From assembly GCA_002633005.1 (NCBI GenBank), contig NMRA01000050.1:323679-387678 (forward strand): a DNA stretch of 64,000 nt, given 5' to 3'. Positions 38,810 to 51,386 of the stretch are shown piece by piece. This stretch comes from Phoronis australis (Eukaryota; Phoronida; Phoronidae). Each line of letters begins with the position of its first letter. Position 1 is the first letter of the stretch. The notes under the pieces were generated by a model that made no database searches, was not told the DNA's origin, and saw only the letters and a list, made by a program, of their open reading frames with translations. The translations under genes and the position numbers were made by a program.

Positions 38810-41572
38810 GCGGAGCGTTGAAATGCGCCCACGAATGAATCGCAAATGGTGTGTTTTTGGTATTATTTGTTTGTATCATAAAAATGTCCACTAGATGGCG
38901 CGAAAACATACAATCCATCCAAAACGGTAAAATGCCATATTTCATAAAAATCTGTCAAGGAACTTCAGAGCAACAAAGGAAAACTATACAAAACAAAATT
39001 GCCACTTGTGGGCATAGCGTCCGTTCCATCCGCCTGAAAGTTGTCGCCTGTTATCTTCATATAAATTCACTTACTAAATTTAATAAAGATCCTGCAGTGG
39101 GTTTTGGAGATACAGCTATGAGCGCAAAACAAATCAAAACTACCACAAGGAGGCGTCACAGAAGTCAGCCGCCATCATCAAACGTCCTCTTCACACTGAA
39201 AACATATATGCCAATTTTCAAAACCATCCCTAGAATGATTTGGTTGATCGAGGGGTGGACACCAAAAACAAGATTTGAAAACAGGAAAAAATTGCCACCA
39301 GGTGGCGCAAAATACCTTGATTCCATCCAAAAACAGGATGATAGCGTCATCTCACCAATAGATGACCATATTCAAAATTTTATGAAACTCTGTTGAGGAC
39401 CTTTGAAGATACAGACTGGTAAGCGTAAAAAACTAAAATTGCAACTAGGGGGCACACCAGTAGTCAGATCCGTCCGAAAGTTGTCGTCGTCCATTGTCAA
39501 CATCATATAAACACACTTGCTAAATTAAGTAAAGACCCTGCAGACGGTTTAATTGATACAGCCATGAGCGGGAAAAAATGCCACTAGGAGGCGCAAACTA
39601 GGTCGAATCCATCTGAAAACGAATACTAATGTCGCCTCATTAACAGATGCCTGTATGCCAAATTTTATGAAAATACGTTGAGGACCTTTGATCATGCAGA
39701 GGTAAACGTAAAAAAATAAAATTGCCACTAGGTGGCACACCAGTAGTCAGATCCGTCTAATAGTCGTCGTCCTCCGTTGTTAACATATATAAATACACTT
39801 ACTAAATTTAGTAAAAATCTTGTGACCGGTTAAGGGGATACAGCCATAGGCTCAAAAAAGGTGCCACTAGGACGCGCCACAGTAGTCAAAGTCGTCGGAA
39901 AATCATCGTCAGCCGTCCACTTCATAGTAAGAACAGACATGCCAATTTTCCCAATCATCCTTTCAGCGGTTTGGTTGATAGAGGGGTGGACGCAAAAGAA
40001 AACAGATTCGAAAACAGTACAAGAGCAACGCGGAGCGTTGAAATGCGCCCACGATTGCATTGCAAATGGTGTGCGTTTAGGGTTATTTATTTGTATCATA
40101 AAAATGGCCACTAGATGGCGCAAAAACATACAATCCATCCAAAAACAGGAACATGCCATATTTCATAAAAACCTGTCAAGGAACTTCAGAGAAACATGAA
40201 ATTGCCACTAGTGGGCACAGTGTCCGTTGGATCCGCCTGAAAGTCGTCGTCGTCTGTTGTTATCTTCATATAATTACACTTACTAAATTTAGTAAAGATC
40301 CTGTAGTGGGTATAAGAGATACAACTATGGGCGCAAAACAAAACTACCACTAGGAGGCGCCACAGTAGTCAGTCACCGTCATCAATGGTCGTTTTCACAC
40401 TGAGAACATATATGCCAATTTTCAAATGATTTGGTTGATACAGTAGTGGACACAAAAACAAGATTTGAAAACAGCAAAAATGGCCACTAGGTGGTGCAAA
40501 ATACCTCGATTCCTTCCAAAAACAGGAAGATAGCGTCATTACACCAACAGATGCCTATATTAAAAATTTTACGAAAATCTGTTGAGGACCTTTGAAGATA
40601 CTAAGTTAAACGTAAAAAAATAAAATTGCCCTAGGGGGCACAGCAGTGATCAGATCTGTCCGAAAGTCGTCGTCACCCGTAGTCAACATCATATAAATAC
40701 ACTTGCTAAATTAAGTAAAGATCCTGCGAACGGTTTAGGAGATAGAGCCATAGGCGCAACAAAAACAAAACTGCCACTAGGAGGCGCCACAGTAGTCGAA
40801 ATCGTCGGAAAATCATCGTCAACCGTTCTCTTTATAGTAAGCACATACATGCTAATTTTCACAATCATCCTTTCAGCGGTTTGGTTGATAGAGGGGTGGA
40901 CGCAAAAAACAGACTCGAAAACAGAAAAAATGGCCACTAGGTGGCGCAAACTACGTCGAATCCATCTGAAAACGGGAGAATAGCGTCACCTCACTAATAG
41001 GTGCCTACATATTAAATTTCATGAAAAACCGTTAAGGACTTTTGAAGATACAAAGGTAAACGTAAAAAAATAAAATTGCCATTAGGGGGCACACCGGTAG
41101 TCGGATCCGTCCGAAAGTTCGCGCATGCCGTCCCATTTATGCATGGAACATATGTGCCAAATTTCGTGAACGTATGTCAAAGGGTTTTGGAGATAGAGCA
41201 GCGGACGCCGGACGAACGCCGCCCGGACGGACGGACGGACGGACGGACGGACGGACGGACGGAGATGACGGCATAATAGGCGTCCACATATAAATATGTG
41301 GGCGCATAAAAAATGGCCACTAGGTGGCAAAAATTTGACACTAGGGAGCACACCGGTAGTCGGATCCGTCAGAAAGTTCGCTCATGCCGTCACATCCAGG
41401 GAAGGAACACATGTGTAAAATTTCATGAACATACGTCAAGGCGTTTTGGAGATAGAGCAGCGGAAGCCGGACGGACGCCAGACGGACGCCGGACGGACAC
41501 CTGACGAACGCCGAACGGACGGGCGGAGATGACAGCATAATGCGTCCACATATAAATATGTGGGCGCATAAA
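38810..41572. repeat. CTCF-motif-rich modular repeat block (right copy, inverted)
   Basis: Same family as 20790-22790 on the opposite strand. Heads with the palindrome CACATATAAATATGTG lie at 41281-41308 and 41543-41570, next to a (GGAC)n run at about 41222-41262. Modules starting near CCACTAGGTGGCGC recur about every 110-150 bp. Perfect matches to the CTCF core CCASYAGRKGGCRS lie at 38888, 39295, 39725, 40108 and 40934. Other boxes differ by one or two bases. Two related units at 38803-38960 and 40018-40190 are near-duplicates. Confidence 0.8.
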
Positions 41573-42048
41573 AATGACGACGCATTAGCAAAACATTTAT
41601 TCGTTTTTTGTAATTTCAATTTCGAGATAGAAGTTTCAAGTTTCTCATCGAGAACGTTCGCTTACATTGGTTAGTGCTCTAAATTAGCCTAATCAGGGGT
41701 TATTCAAGGCAGATTTGGTGAAACAGTACTTCAGCAATTTAGATCAGTTTTTACCATTACAGTATAAACTTAGGGTGTCATTTTGGATTACACTAGGCAA
41801 AAATGTTTAGATTTCCTTGATGTTTTTTAAGTGATATAGTTGAGAATACACAGAACATACAACGAAAAATGACAAACCCAGATATCGCGAAGCATTATAT
41901 CTGGGTTGTACACGAATCATAAATGAAACTAAATATAATACATAGAGGTATATACATTTAAGTAGTATCTAATATAATTCCAATATTTAGAAATGCTATT
42001 ACGAACACATAAAAACAAAAAAAACAAGTACAGATTCATGTATGGAAA

Positions 42049-45000
42049 TCAGAAGCAACAATATTTATAAACGGTACATAAAAATTTGCTAACGTTGCTT
42101 AGGAGGAATTCATTGAAAATAAGGTCAAGGTTAGGACTACCATTCAATAATAATGTAACTTTAGTAAGAATATTATTACAAGAAATTAGAGCTTTAACAA
42201 TTGATTGGTTTTCATTGAGTGCACGAAAGAGTGAGTCTCTCAGGTATTCGATGAGGGGACAATTGAAGAAAACATGAGGATAAGGTTGATGGTCACCACA
42301 TTTACAGTTTGGAGAGACAAAAGTTGTGCCTAAACTTGTCGGAGTTGAGGAAAAGACCGCATCTTCATCTGTACAATGCTATTTCGTTATCGCGGGGAAG
42401 GGAGAATTGAGTCAAGGGTGTTGAGTTATCAAAATTATGAAAAACAGTTCTAAAATTATTTTTATACTCGTAAAAGAGTTGCTTTCCTTAACAGAGACTG
42501 GAAGAGAATTTCAGTTGATGCACATCATGACTGTAGACCTTCTGAATGCCTGACTGAATGACGGAGGAATTGCATATGGGGTGGAGGATCTCAAACCACT
42601 ACGATGATCATGTCTAATGTATAGATCAAATATTGTTTGACAGAGGCGTTGTTGACATTGTTTATTACTTTGAAATTAAATTTGGTCATGTGAAGATTGC
42701 GTCGAGTAGACAGTTTGGGCCACTTGAGACTATTCAAAACCTTAACACTATTGGATCCCCTGTAAGCTCCGGTTATGAGTAAGGCATCTTGATACTGTAA
42801 TTTCTACAAATGCTGGAGTGCACCAGTATTGGCAGACTGATATATAATATTACAATAATCGATGTGTGGAAGTATAAAGGATTTGAACAGAATTTCTAAA
42901 TGTGTAGAATTCAGATGACGAGAGACAAGCTTAAGCAAGTTAATTAGTTTCTGAGTTTTTTGTACGAGCTCAATTACGTGAGGTGTGAATGAGAGTTTTT
43001 CATCTAACAGTATACCGAGATGTCTGTGAGACTGTTTTCTAGGAATGATTTCATCATTAAGTTTAAGGTTATAAGACGGGTCAACAACAAAAAGAGCATT
43101 AATAGATTTTGGAGAAGATGAGGTCAACGCTTTTTCTGGTTTAAAATTCATTCTCTATTCTTGTGACCAATGGCTGAGTTAATTCAAGTCGTATTGAAGC
43201 TGCAAAGAACTTTCAGGGCTGCTCCCTGTGAAGGGGTAAAAAAGCGCCGTGTCATCTGCATAAAGGTATGTGTTAGATGACAGGTTATCAGGAAGGTCAC
43301 TAATATAAACCAAGAAGAGAAGAGAGACCAATACGTTATCCTGCGGTACACTTGTGTTTACAAATCCAGGAGGGAATAAAGTTGAAAGTACGCCGTCGAC
43401 ACGAACACTGTATGTACGATCGGAGAGATATGAGGTGATCGTGTTTAAAAGATTCCCAGTAATGCCATAGGATCGAAGTTTGTGAAGTAGAAGGTAGTGA
43501 GGGACACAGTCGAAGGCAGAAGCTATATCTAGAAAAATGGACCTGGCACTCTAGCCCTTCTCAAAACAACAACTTGTGCCACGGTCCTGTTCCCACAAAA
43601 AACCCAAATTGACGATGATAGATCAAGTTGTTTTGTTTGAGAAATGTAAGAATACTTTGAGCAATTATCTTCTCGAAGATTTTGGATAGGGTGTTAGGTA
43701 AAGTTATTGGGCGATAATTTGAAATTTCAGTTTTGGAGTCTTTTTTGTGTATAGGGACCATAATTCCATGTTTCCAAGAAGACGGATATATACCTAGCTG
43801 AAGAAGTTTGTTAAACAGATTGGTTAAGGGTATGGTAATTTCGTTGGCAATCATTTTGATCATCTTGCTGGTGATTAAAGCTGTGCCATCATTCTTATTG
43901 GGGTCAATTTCATTGAGATACTTCCGGACATCAGTTTGATTAGCCAGGATATCAGAGGTTTGATTGAGACAACGTTCACGAAGAAAGGGAAAGTTACATA
44001 CTTCAGTTGGTGTAATGTGGCTTTTGTTCATGAACATTTTGAGAAACAGGTCACACTTGTCACTACTACGTGAGGCTAGGTTACCATTGTGGTTGATGAC
44101 TGGATAAGAGGATTGTTGTTGACTGTCGCGTATTTTATTGATGATGTTCCAGTATTCTTTGGAGTTCTTGCTTGCACAGTTAATTTGTTGCAAAAGCTTG
44201 TGGCGGTGATCAGCTTTGGCTTGATTTACTAAAGCCTCTACCCAGGCGTGACTGCTCCTTGTATCTGTTGTATTGTGTTGTTAGATCTTCTGAAAGAGCT
44301 GTGAAGTCTGTTTCTTGTGCGGATTGCCTGTTTAATATTATTGTTGAACCATGGTTGGCTGTTGTGTTGAATTATCTTTTCAGTTGATGGGATGTTGTTT
44401 ATTTTTTTAAATTTCATAGAGAGTACTAGTGAAGAGTGAAACAGTGTCATCAATGTCGCCAGTGTTCTATATGGAATCCCAGTCAGTGGATGTGATATCC
44501 TGACGTAATTTATCGGTGTCGACTTGATCATGTTTTCAAATGGTTCGTGTGGTGTGTTATTCTTTAACCGTTTTTTTTTTAGGTGTTAAGAGTGGTTTCG
44601 ATTGATCAGAATTGCCAACAGGAGGTAGTACAGAACACGAGTCAATGATACTCAAATTGTTTGTTATGCAGAGATCAATACATGAATGAGAAACGTCGGT
44701 GATGCGGATTGGCTCATTAATTAGCTGTATGCAGTCATTAGACAATAAGATATCAAACAATTGTAGTCCGGCCGTATTGTCATAATCATCAATATATCAT
44801 GTAGAGTTTCGGGCATTAAAATCACCATTTATGATTATACTAACGCTATTGCGGTTAAGTTCCGCTAACTGATCCGCTAGGGCTTTGAAGTAGTTTTCTT
44901 TCAGATGCTGACTGAGAAGGTGATCGATAAAACAACCAATTGTAAATTTTTCTGTGACCGAAATGAATTTCGATCCAGCAAATGCATAACTGAGGACAAG
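42049..45000 (-). mobile_element. Decayed non-LTR retrotransposon (endonuclease + reverse transcriptase)
   Basis: Minus-strand remnants appear in order: apurinic-type endonuclease end (GDFNARN near 44810, then CIDLCITNNL, GNSDQ), RT fingers (SWKHGIMVPIHKKDSKTEIS then NYRPITLPNTLSKIFEKI), a degraded xVPQGxxL, the catalytic YADDTALF near 43255, HLGILLDEKLSF, and a C-terminal CKCGDHQPYPHVFFNCPL knuckle-like stretch with a stop at 42049-42051. The layout fits the CR1/Jockey group. Frames are broken by shifts and stops, and the endonuclease N-terminus is missing, so it is inactive. Confidence 0.85.
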
Positions 45001-46339
45001 TTAAGGTAGGACATAATTTAAATGTGAGTGTGCTTTTAGTGAATAAGATTTCCTTGATGTAAGTATGGGTTTGACCTGCATGGCATGTATAATGGCGTGA
45101 TTTTAAAGTAACTAGACAGGATAGCGTTATTTTCGTAGACAGTTTTTCCAGATGAGATATATTATAAATATGGGTAATATTTTAAGTAATCTTTCAATTG
45201 GTATACGAATGGGTCATAATTATCTATGGTTTGGTGCAACCGGGCTTGATCGTAGACTATGAATTTTGATGTTTTCTTTAGACAACGAACTGACAGTAAC
45301 GAGTAAGCGCTTTGCTGTTTGGGGGGGCATATGACTTACATGCGCCCGATCACCTCGTTTCGTGTCAGCTGATCCGTTTCAACTTCTGTAGTGTAAACAG
45401 AGCCTTTTTAGTGTAGGTCATCTCCAATAAACTTTGACACGTTTTTTGAGTCGATGGTTTCGATGTTTTTATTGGTAGACGTAACTGAAATATATTCCTC
45501 TCAGTGTTATCTGAGTAGAGTCTTCAGTTGTAGACGCAAGAAACACGCTAGTGAAGCCATTGTGATCACGTGTTTCACGTGCTGTACTTGGCGATATCTC
45601 GTTAAGTCTTGCGAGTACTTACATTTTCGCGAAGTTCTCGCCTCTTCAGTGTCCCTGGCGGGTATTATAGCTGTGCGTCTCAGCATTGAGGAGTAAAACA
45701 CACTTATAGCACGGGTGAGAAACAACATGACCGCCAGTCCTCCAAATCTGGCTGACTCACCACAAAACAAGACCTACGGGGATCAAATGGGACTGCCGCA
45801 CCAGAAAATGGGACCAACGCACCTAAAAACATGACCGCCCACCAAAAAAACAGGACAGCAGAAGACTAAACATGACCGCCGGAGATTGAAACCGCAATGA
45901 CAAACAGGCTAAGTTTTATTTCCGGTCCTGTAGGCCTACACAGATCATACAATGGGGCCATATATGTGCATGCCTTATGCCGATTAATCCATCAAAATCT
46001 TTAGTGCGGTACAGTGCATTTCGCTTTGTAAAACGCGGCGCTTTTGAGTTTTACTTGGCGAGGCTCTGCTGCAGTATGTGACTTGTAAACATTTGAAAGA
46101 AGATCAACACTTAAATTAATAAATCTAACCACAAACCAACCACGTCGCTTTTGAGCTAAATAATTATAATTTTACCCGCTGCGTAAGTTTTAGAACAAAA
46201 TGAAATTCATTTTCTGCAATTTTACGTTTAAGTCAAGTAAAAAACGGGCGTTCTGGCTCTCGGGTGAAGCATCATCATAACTAGCCTTTCTGCGGCAAAG
46301 CTGTATACAGCGAGTAGAATCTTCACAGAATTATTGTTA

Positions 46340-46685
46340 TTAACTACACTCTTCCTAGAGTAACTACATCATTACCGGCGCTCGGAAAAAATTGTCGTTC
46401 TGCCGTTATTCTGCCGCTAAAATTGTGATGCGTTCCTTTAGGTCGGCTTTCATTGGCCAGTTTCTTTTTACCCGATTCTTCAATCAGCTGTTCTTCTCTT
46501 CTACGAGGTTGCGTACATGGCACAACAAATTAGTCGAAACTGTTTTCATTTCGTTATTAGTTTTTAGTATTTTAATACCAGCAAACCAAATTTCAGAACA
46601 AATCATGCTGCGGCGAAATTGTCATCATCTTACGAAAGATGTCACAAAATTTTAGGAAATGGCGTGTGCACGTGTCACGAGTGCG
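46340..46685. repeat. Dispersed repeat, second copy of 3505-3775
   Basis: Shares GTTATTCTGC(C/T)GCTAAAATTG, TGCG(C/T)TC(C)TTTAGGT, a CCAGTTTC/CAATTTCC-TTCAATCA stretch, CAATTTCAGAACAAA and TTTTAGGAAATGGCG with 3505-3775 in the same orientation. Confidence 0.7.
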
Positions 46686-46758
46686 ACAGACTTCTGTGTT
46701 ATAATAGGCAAAGAATTATGCAAGGAAATGACGTTCATTAGATTGTTGTTCACTCAAG

Positions 46759-47436
46759 CAGGGCCGTAGGAAGCGGGAGGCCGGGGGGGGGGGGGGGGGG
46801 GCNGCCCCCCCCAAAAAAATTTCAGGCGTCTGGGTTAAACCGTGACAACCGACATAGGCATGGTGCCGGGGACAGTCGAGAAAAGAAAGACTGCGAAAAA
46901 CGGATAAAAGAGAAAATTTAAGAGGACATTTAACAAATCTGCATCGGTGCATGGTTTTCCTTTTGAGGACTCTGGCCAGGACACTGTCGTTAGGGTCTTC
47001 GCTTTTGCAGCACAGGTCGTCTATATTTCGAGAAAATTAGTAAAGCGAAGCTTTTGCGGAGCGTACTAATTTACTGGATGTTTAAATTCAATAAGTCAAT
47101 TTTACGAGTGCAAAACTATTCCAGAGGCCCCTCTCTGGCAAAGGATAACAGAGACAACTTTCGCTTTATTTTTTTCTCGAAACTTGAGAAAAATTGATGA
47201 CCTGACAGAAAACATCAATTGTTACGCACTTCCTGATATTTGAAAATACATGTATTTTAATATTTAGGAGCCCCGTCCTTGAAGGAGGCCATTGATGACT
47301 TTCAAGTGGCCACTTTTTTGTGTATTTATTGACAAATTCTTACGACGCCGCTCACGGAGGGAGGGCCCAATGTTGGAATCGGTTACCTCTATTTCCCTGC
47401 TTTTTTGTGAAATCGTGCTTTCATGTTGAAGGAGGT
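46759..47436. repeat. Dispersed element, copy 1 (CAGGGCCGTAGGAAGCGGG end)
   Basis: Begins CAGGGCCGTAGGAAGCGGG after CAAG, then a G-run/C-run with one N at 46803. It parallels 50686-51386 throughout (CAGGCGTCTGG, CGACATAGGC, CTCGAGAAAAG, GTCGTTAGGGTCTTCGCTTT), ending at GTTGAAGGAGGT. Confidence 0.85.
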
Positions 47437-49724
47437 GGGTATTTTGGCTTCACAAGCATTGCTTCGGGTGGATAGTTTGGATTTATGTGTCCTTGTGAAG
47501 GGATAAACATTAGAAGTGACGAACAGTGGGGAGCTCCGTATGGTTGAAGTGTCTGTCGGCTGGCAAATAACGTGGAATCACCGTGAATTTCAAGATGATG
47601 GCTCGTACGTTCTTAGTTTCAGCCAACTTAACAAATGCGTGTTGCTAGTTAATTTCAAGCAGTGTCGGAATTATTGTTTAATGGTGAATTATTCTCTTAC
47701 GAGTGCGCTGCATTCATAGATTTGATACTAGTATTCAACATATTACAGAACTCCTCCAGATGCTCTTTTCTACTCTGTTAGGACGACACCTATGAAACAA
47801 GTAGGCCTACGGGTACGGTCTGTCTAATCAGACGTTCCCACGCATCTGCTAAAGCCACCAAAGAAGGGGGCGGAGGTTAAAAAAGTTGTCGGGAGAGGGG
47901 TATAACAACAGTCTATAACCAGGCACAGCAGCACGTTGACTGATTGCTCTTCCTGTTCCTTACGAGGGTTTCAGACTTTTTGACATTTTCCTACAAATTT
48001 ATTGTTATTTAGCTTCAAAAACGAACACTATGAAACCTACTGCGCATGTCTTAAGTAACTACACCACTGTTTAGTGAATGTTCCTGATTTGCTTAGTGTG
48101 ATTGCTTTTGATACATTCAGTTAGCGATATCCCGCACGGCGTTTTCACTATGTTCTTGAGTATACTACGGCCTCATTGCTTCCCGGATACTAGGCTTGAA
48201 AGGTGAAGGGACATTTTTACGTGTCTACTATCACCCTCCGGGCTGTGATGTTTTAGTTGCATGAGCTCGAGAGCGGACACAGTGTTGGTGGGACCTTCGA
48301 CGGAGTGGGACGACGGAAAAGACTTGGGAGTACAGCTTGGAGTATAGCCCTGTATCACCAACCGAACTCACAGTCATTTGGTGTTGTTCACCTGGAACTC
48401 CATGTCCCCTGCAAACCACACGACGTCGCCCCACCAGTCAACCCTCGCGAGGCTTATCTTTACATTACGTGCAGCTACAACTAATCAATGAGCTACATTG
48501 TGAACGATCATTCACACAAAGCCCTATGTACAAAAATTACTGAATTTACCTGAATACTCAAGCTGCTTCGTTCATTCCATAGCACGTCTGTAAAACGAAA
48601 CTCTTCCTCACGTACATCAGCGTTAGTATGATCTACTCACGTTTACGGATCTGTTGTAAACTAACTGAACGCTGGCAGAACTCACTGATGTTGATCTATG
48701 GGTTGCACGTATGGGCTGTCATTTGGTATTGATCCGACTTGAATACACAAAACCACACAGCTCTTTAGTACAATAGCCAACGTCCTATTTCTGTGTCAGG
48801 CGTAATATAACAAGAGCGGGTCAAGCACAAGCATGACTGCAGGGCGCTCTGCCATTCAGCCGGCTTCGGTTAGTCAAACGGCCAACGAGGGCAGAAGACG
48901 AAATATTGTCCGATCTTGCGAAACCGTCCGGAGGCTTCGCTCCACCAAATGCATATTTATGATGTGGGAATGTGTATGCATTATATTATCTGATGCACTA
49001 CCATAGCGGCTCAATTACTTTGGCCACTCTGGTGAAATAGTGAAAACATGCTTAGAGTTCTTAACTGAGACCGGTTTTGTGTTTTGTATCGTCCCCGGCC
49101 CTCTATACTTTCAAGCAACGAGATTTTTACATAACTATCTGTAACCATTCCAACAGTGTTCTGAATGATCAAAACTTAAAATCCTTTGGAACATTAGAAG
49201 ACGGCTTTGTATTTTTTTCTAAAAAAGTGGAAACTATATTTTTCATTTTGGTCAGTATCAATTACGTCTGCATTGTGCATGCTAATAGTTTGTTTTTAGC
49301 AATTTTACTATTTGATATTTTGAAAACATAAGGATCGTCAATTTCATTAGTTATTCAAAAAAAACTAAATGAAAAATCCTCATGAACGCAATTGTTCTTT
49401 TAGACATTAAGACAAAAATTTTGGATATCGATGAACATGAAACTCCTGCATTAAAATTGAATATTTTAGACGAAATCGGAATAAAGTTGGCACTAAGACG
49501 GCCAATTTTTCAATTTTCGCATCCCAGACGGATTCTTCTAAAATTTGGTACGTGGATAGATATCGTCAAGAGCTATCGATGACTGCTCTTTTGGCTGATG
49601 ACTGCTCTTTTGTTGATTGACTTCTCGTGTCGAAACTCCGGCGTTACAAAACGCCAATTTGGCATGTGGATAGATACCACAAAAAGTTTCAACTACCCGC
49701 GTTGTTAAGTTATTTGATATTTAG

Positions 49725-50285
49725 TGACACTGGTACGTTTCTCAGGCTTGAGTGCATACGCAAGTCTCGGGGTTAACGCACAACATGGGCTCTGTACCCT
49801 CCCTGTTACTCAAGGGCAACAGTTCGAGATCTTTTGCCTTCGGTCGAAATCGAACACTAGGCGGCGTTTTTACATCCACTGTTCCGATTTTCAGCTTTAC
49901 GAACGGACATAGTCTCCCGCACAGACCCACGAGCAATCCGTGACGTCAGCTTGTGATGCCCGGGAACCAGGTTACGAACGGACATAGACCGTCGCTGGGG
50001 AATTTTCCCTTAGCAGAGCTCTTGCTTTGCGGTTCTTAAGTGATTCGATCTTCATAAATATGTGTTGTAGGTAGATAGATCTCGTTGAGGACTATGTAGC
50101 GTACTCCAGTTATTTGACACTTTTCACGACTGCTCTTTTAATGATTCGGACTTCTCGTCGAGGTACCGGTACTCTAATTTCCCTGGCTCTTGTACGTTTC
50201 TGAGGCCTCAGCGAAGTTATACGTCTCAGAGTTCAAGCACAACATGGCTTCTATACCCTTCCTGTTACTTGCACGACCCATCTAT
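49725..50285. repeat. Internal direct duplication (49725-49820 and 50195-50285)
   Basis: Both segments share (T)GGTACGTTTCT/TTGTACGTTTCT, a GAGGC/AGGCTT stretch, GCACAACATGG, CTCTGTACCC/TTCTATACCC and TTCCTGTTACT. The intervening DNA also repeats GACTGCTCTTTT and GACTTCTCGT phrases. Confidence 0.6.
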
Positions 50286-50685
50286 AATTGTCGCGTTGAA
50301 TAACTCGAGGCCTATTGTTTTTTCAAATCGGAATCAAGGTGGCGCTGTGTGGCGACAATTTTTCACGTTGCGGAGCTGTATCTACGGCTTCCCTCAATGA
50401 TGAGACTGGTTTGTGTGGAAACGTTTTGTTTTCATCACCATTCCCTTACGATTGACCCGGAAGCAAATTCTAAGTAGTCAAACCAAAATTTACAAAAAAT
50501 GATGAGCTCTCTAAGAAATGCACTGCCAAATGGACAGTAGGCCTGATAAATTTCCCCTTCTTTTACGGATTTCGAGATTCTTGTTTCTTAGAAAAATGAT
50601 AAGAAAATGAAAATTGACAAAATATACTCATTATGTGTGATCTGTTCTGCAGGTAAGGCTCGGGAACCATCTACATATATCCAAG

Positions 50686-51386
50686 CAGGGCCGTAGGAAG
50701 CGGGGGGGCGGGTGGGGGCACGGTCCCCGAAAAAAAAAATTCAGGCGTCTGGTTTAAACCGTGGCAACCGACATAGGCGTGGTGCCGGGTATAGTCGAGA
50801 AAAGAAAGACAGCGAAAAACGGATAAGAGAGAACATTCAAAAGAACATTTAACAAATCTGCATCAGTGCATGGTTTACCTTTTGAGCACCCTGGTCAGAA
50901 CATTGTCGTTAGGGTCTTCGCTTTTGCAGCACGGGTCGTCTAAACGTACACATATATTTCGAAAAATCGAGAATATTTGTAAAGCGAAGCTTTTGCTGAG
51001 CGTTCTAATTTAGTGGATGTTTAAATTCAATAAGTCAATTTTGTGAATGCAAAACTATATTTTTGCAGAGGCCCCTGTCTGGCAAGGGATAACGGAGACT
51101 CAGTGACAACTTTCGCTTTATTTTTTTCTCTTAACTGTATATCACTTGAGCAAAAAGGATGACCTGACAGATAATATCAATTGCTGCGCATTTCCTCAGA
51201 TTTGAAAATATAGATATTTTCATATTTAGGGGCCCCGCCCTTGAAAGAGGCCATTGATGACATTCAAGTGGCCACCTTTGTGTTTTTATTGACAAATTTT
51301 AAGGGGTTGCTCACGGAGAGAGGGCCCGATTACCTCTATTTTCCTGGGTTTTTTTTGTGAAATCGTGCTTTCATGTTGAAGGAGGT
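50686..51386. repeat. Dispersed element, copy 2
   Basis: Direct repeat of 46759-47436, about 700 bp, starting after the same CAAG and ending at the same GTTGAAGGAGGT. Small indels separate the copies. No coding frame; a non-autonomous transposon or segmental duplicate. Confidence 0.85.

Larger units (their letters stand above)
45001..49700. other. Gene-poor region
   Basis: Apart from the repeats at 46340-46685 and 46759-47436, nothing firm. A minus-strand open stretch at 48173-48434 has balanced composition (e.g. SSHSVEGPTNTVSALELMQL) but no recognised domain or clear splice frame. Confidence 0.4.
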
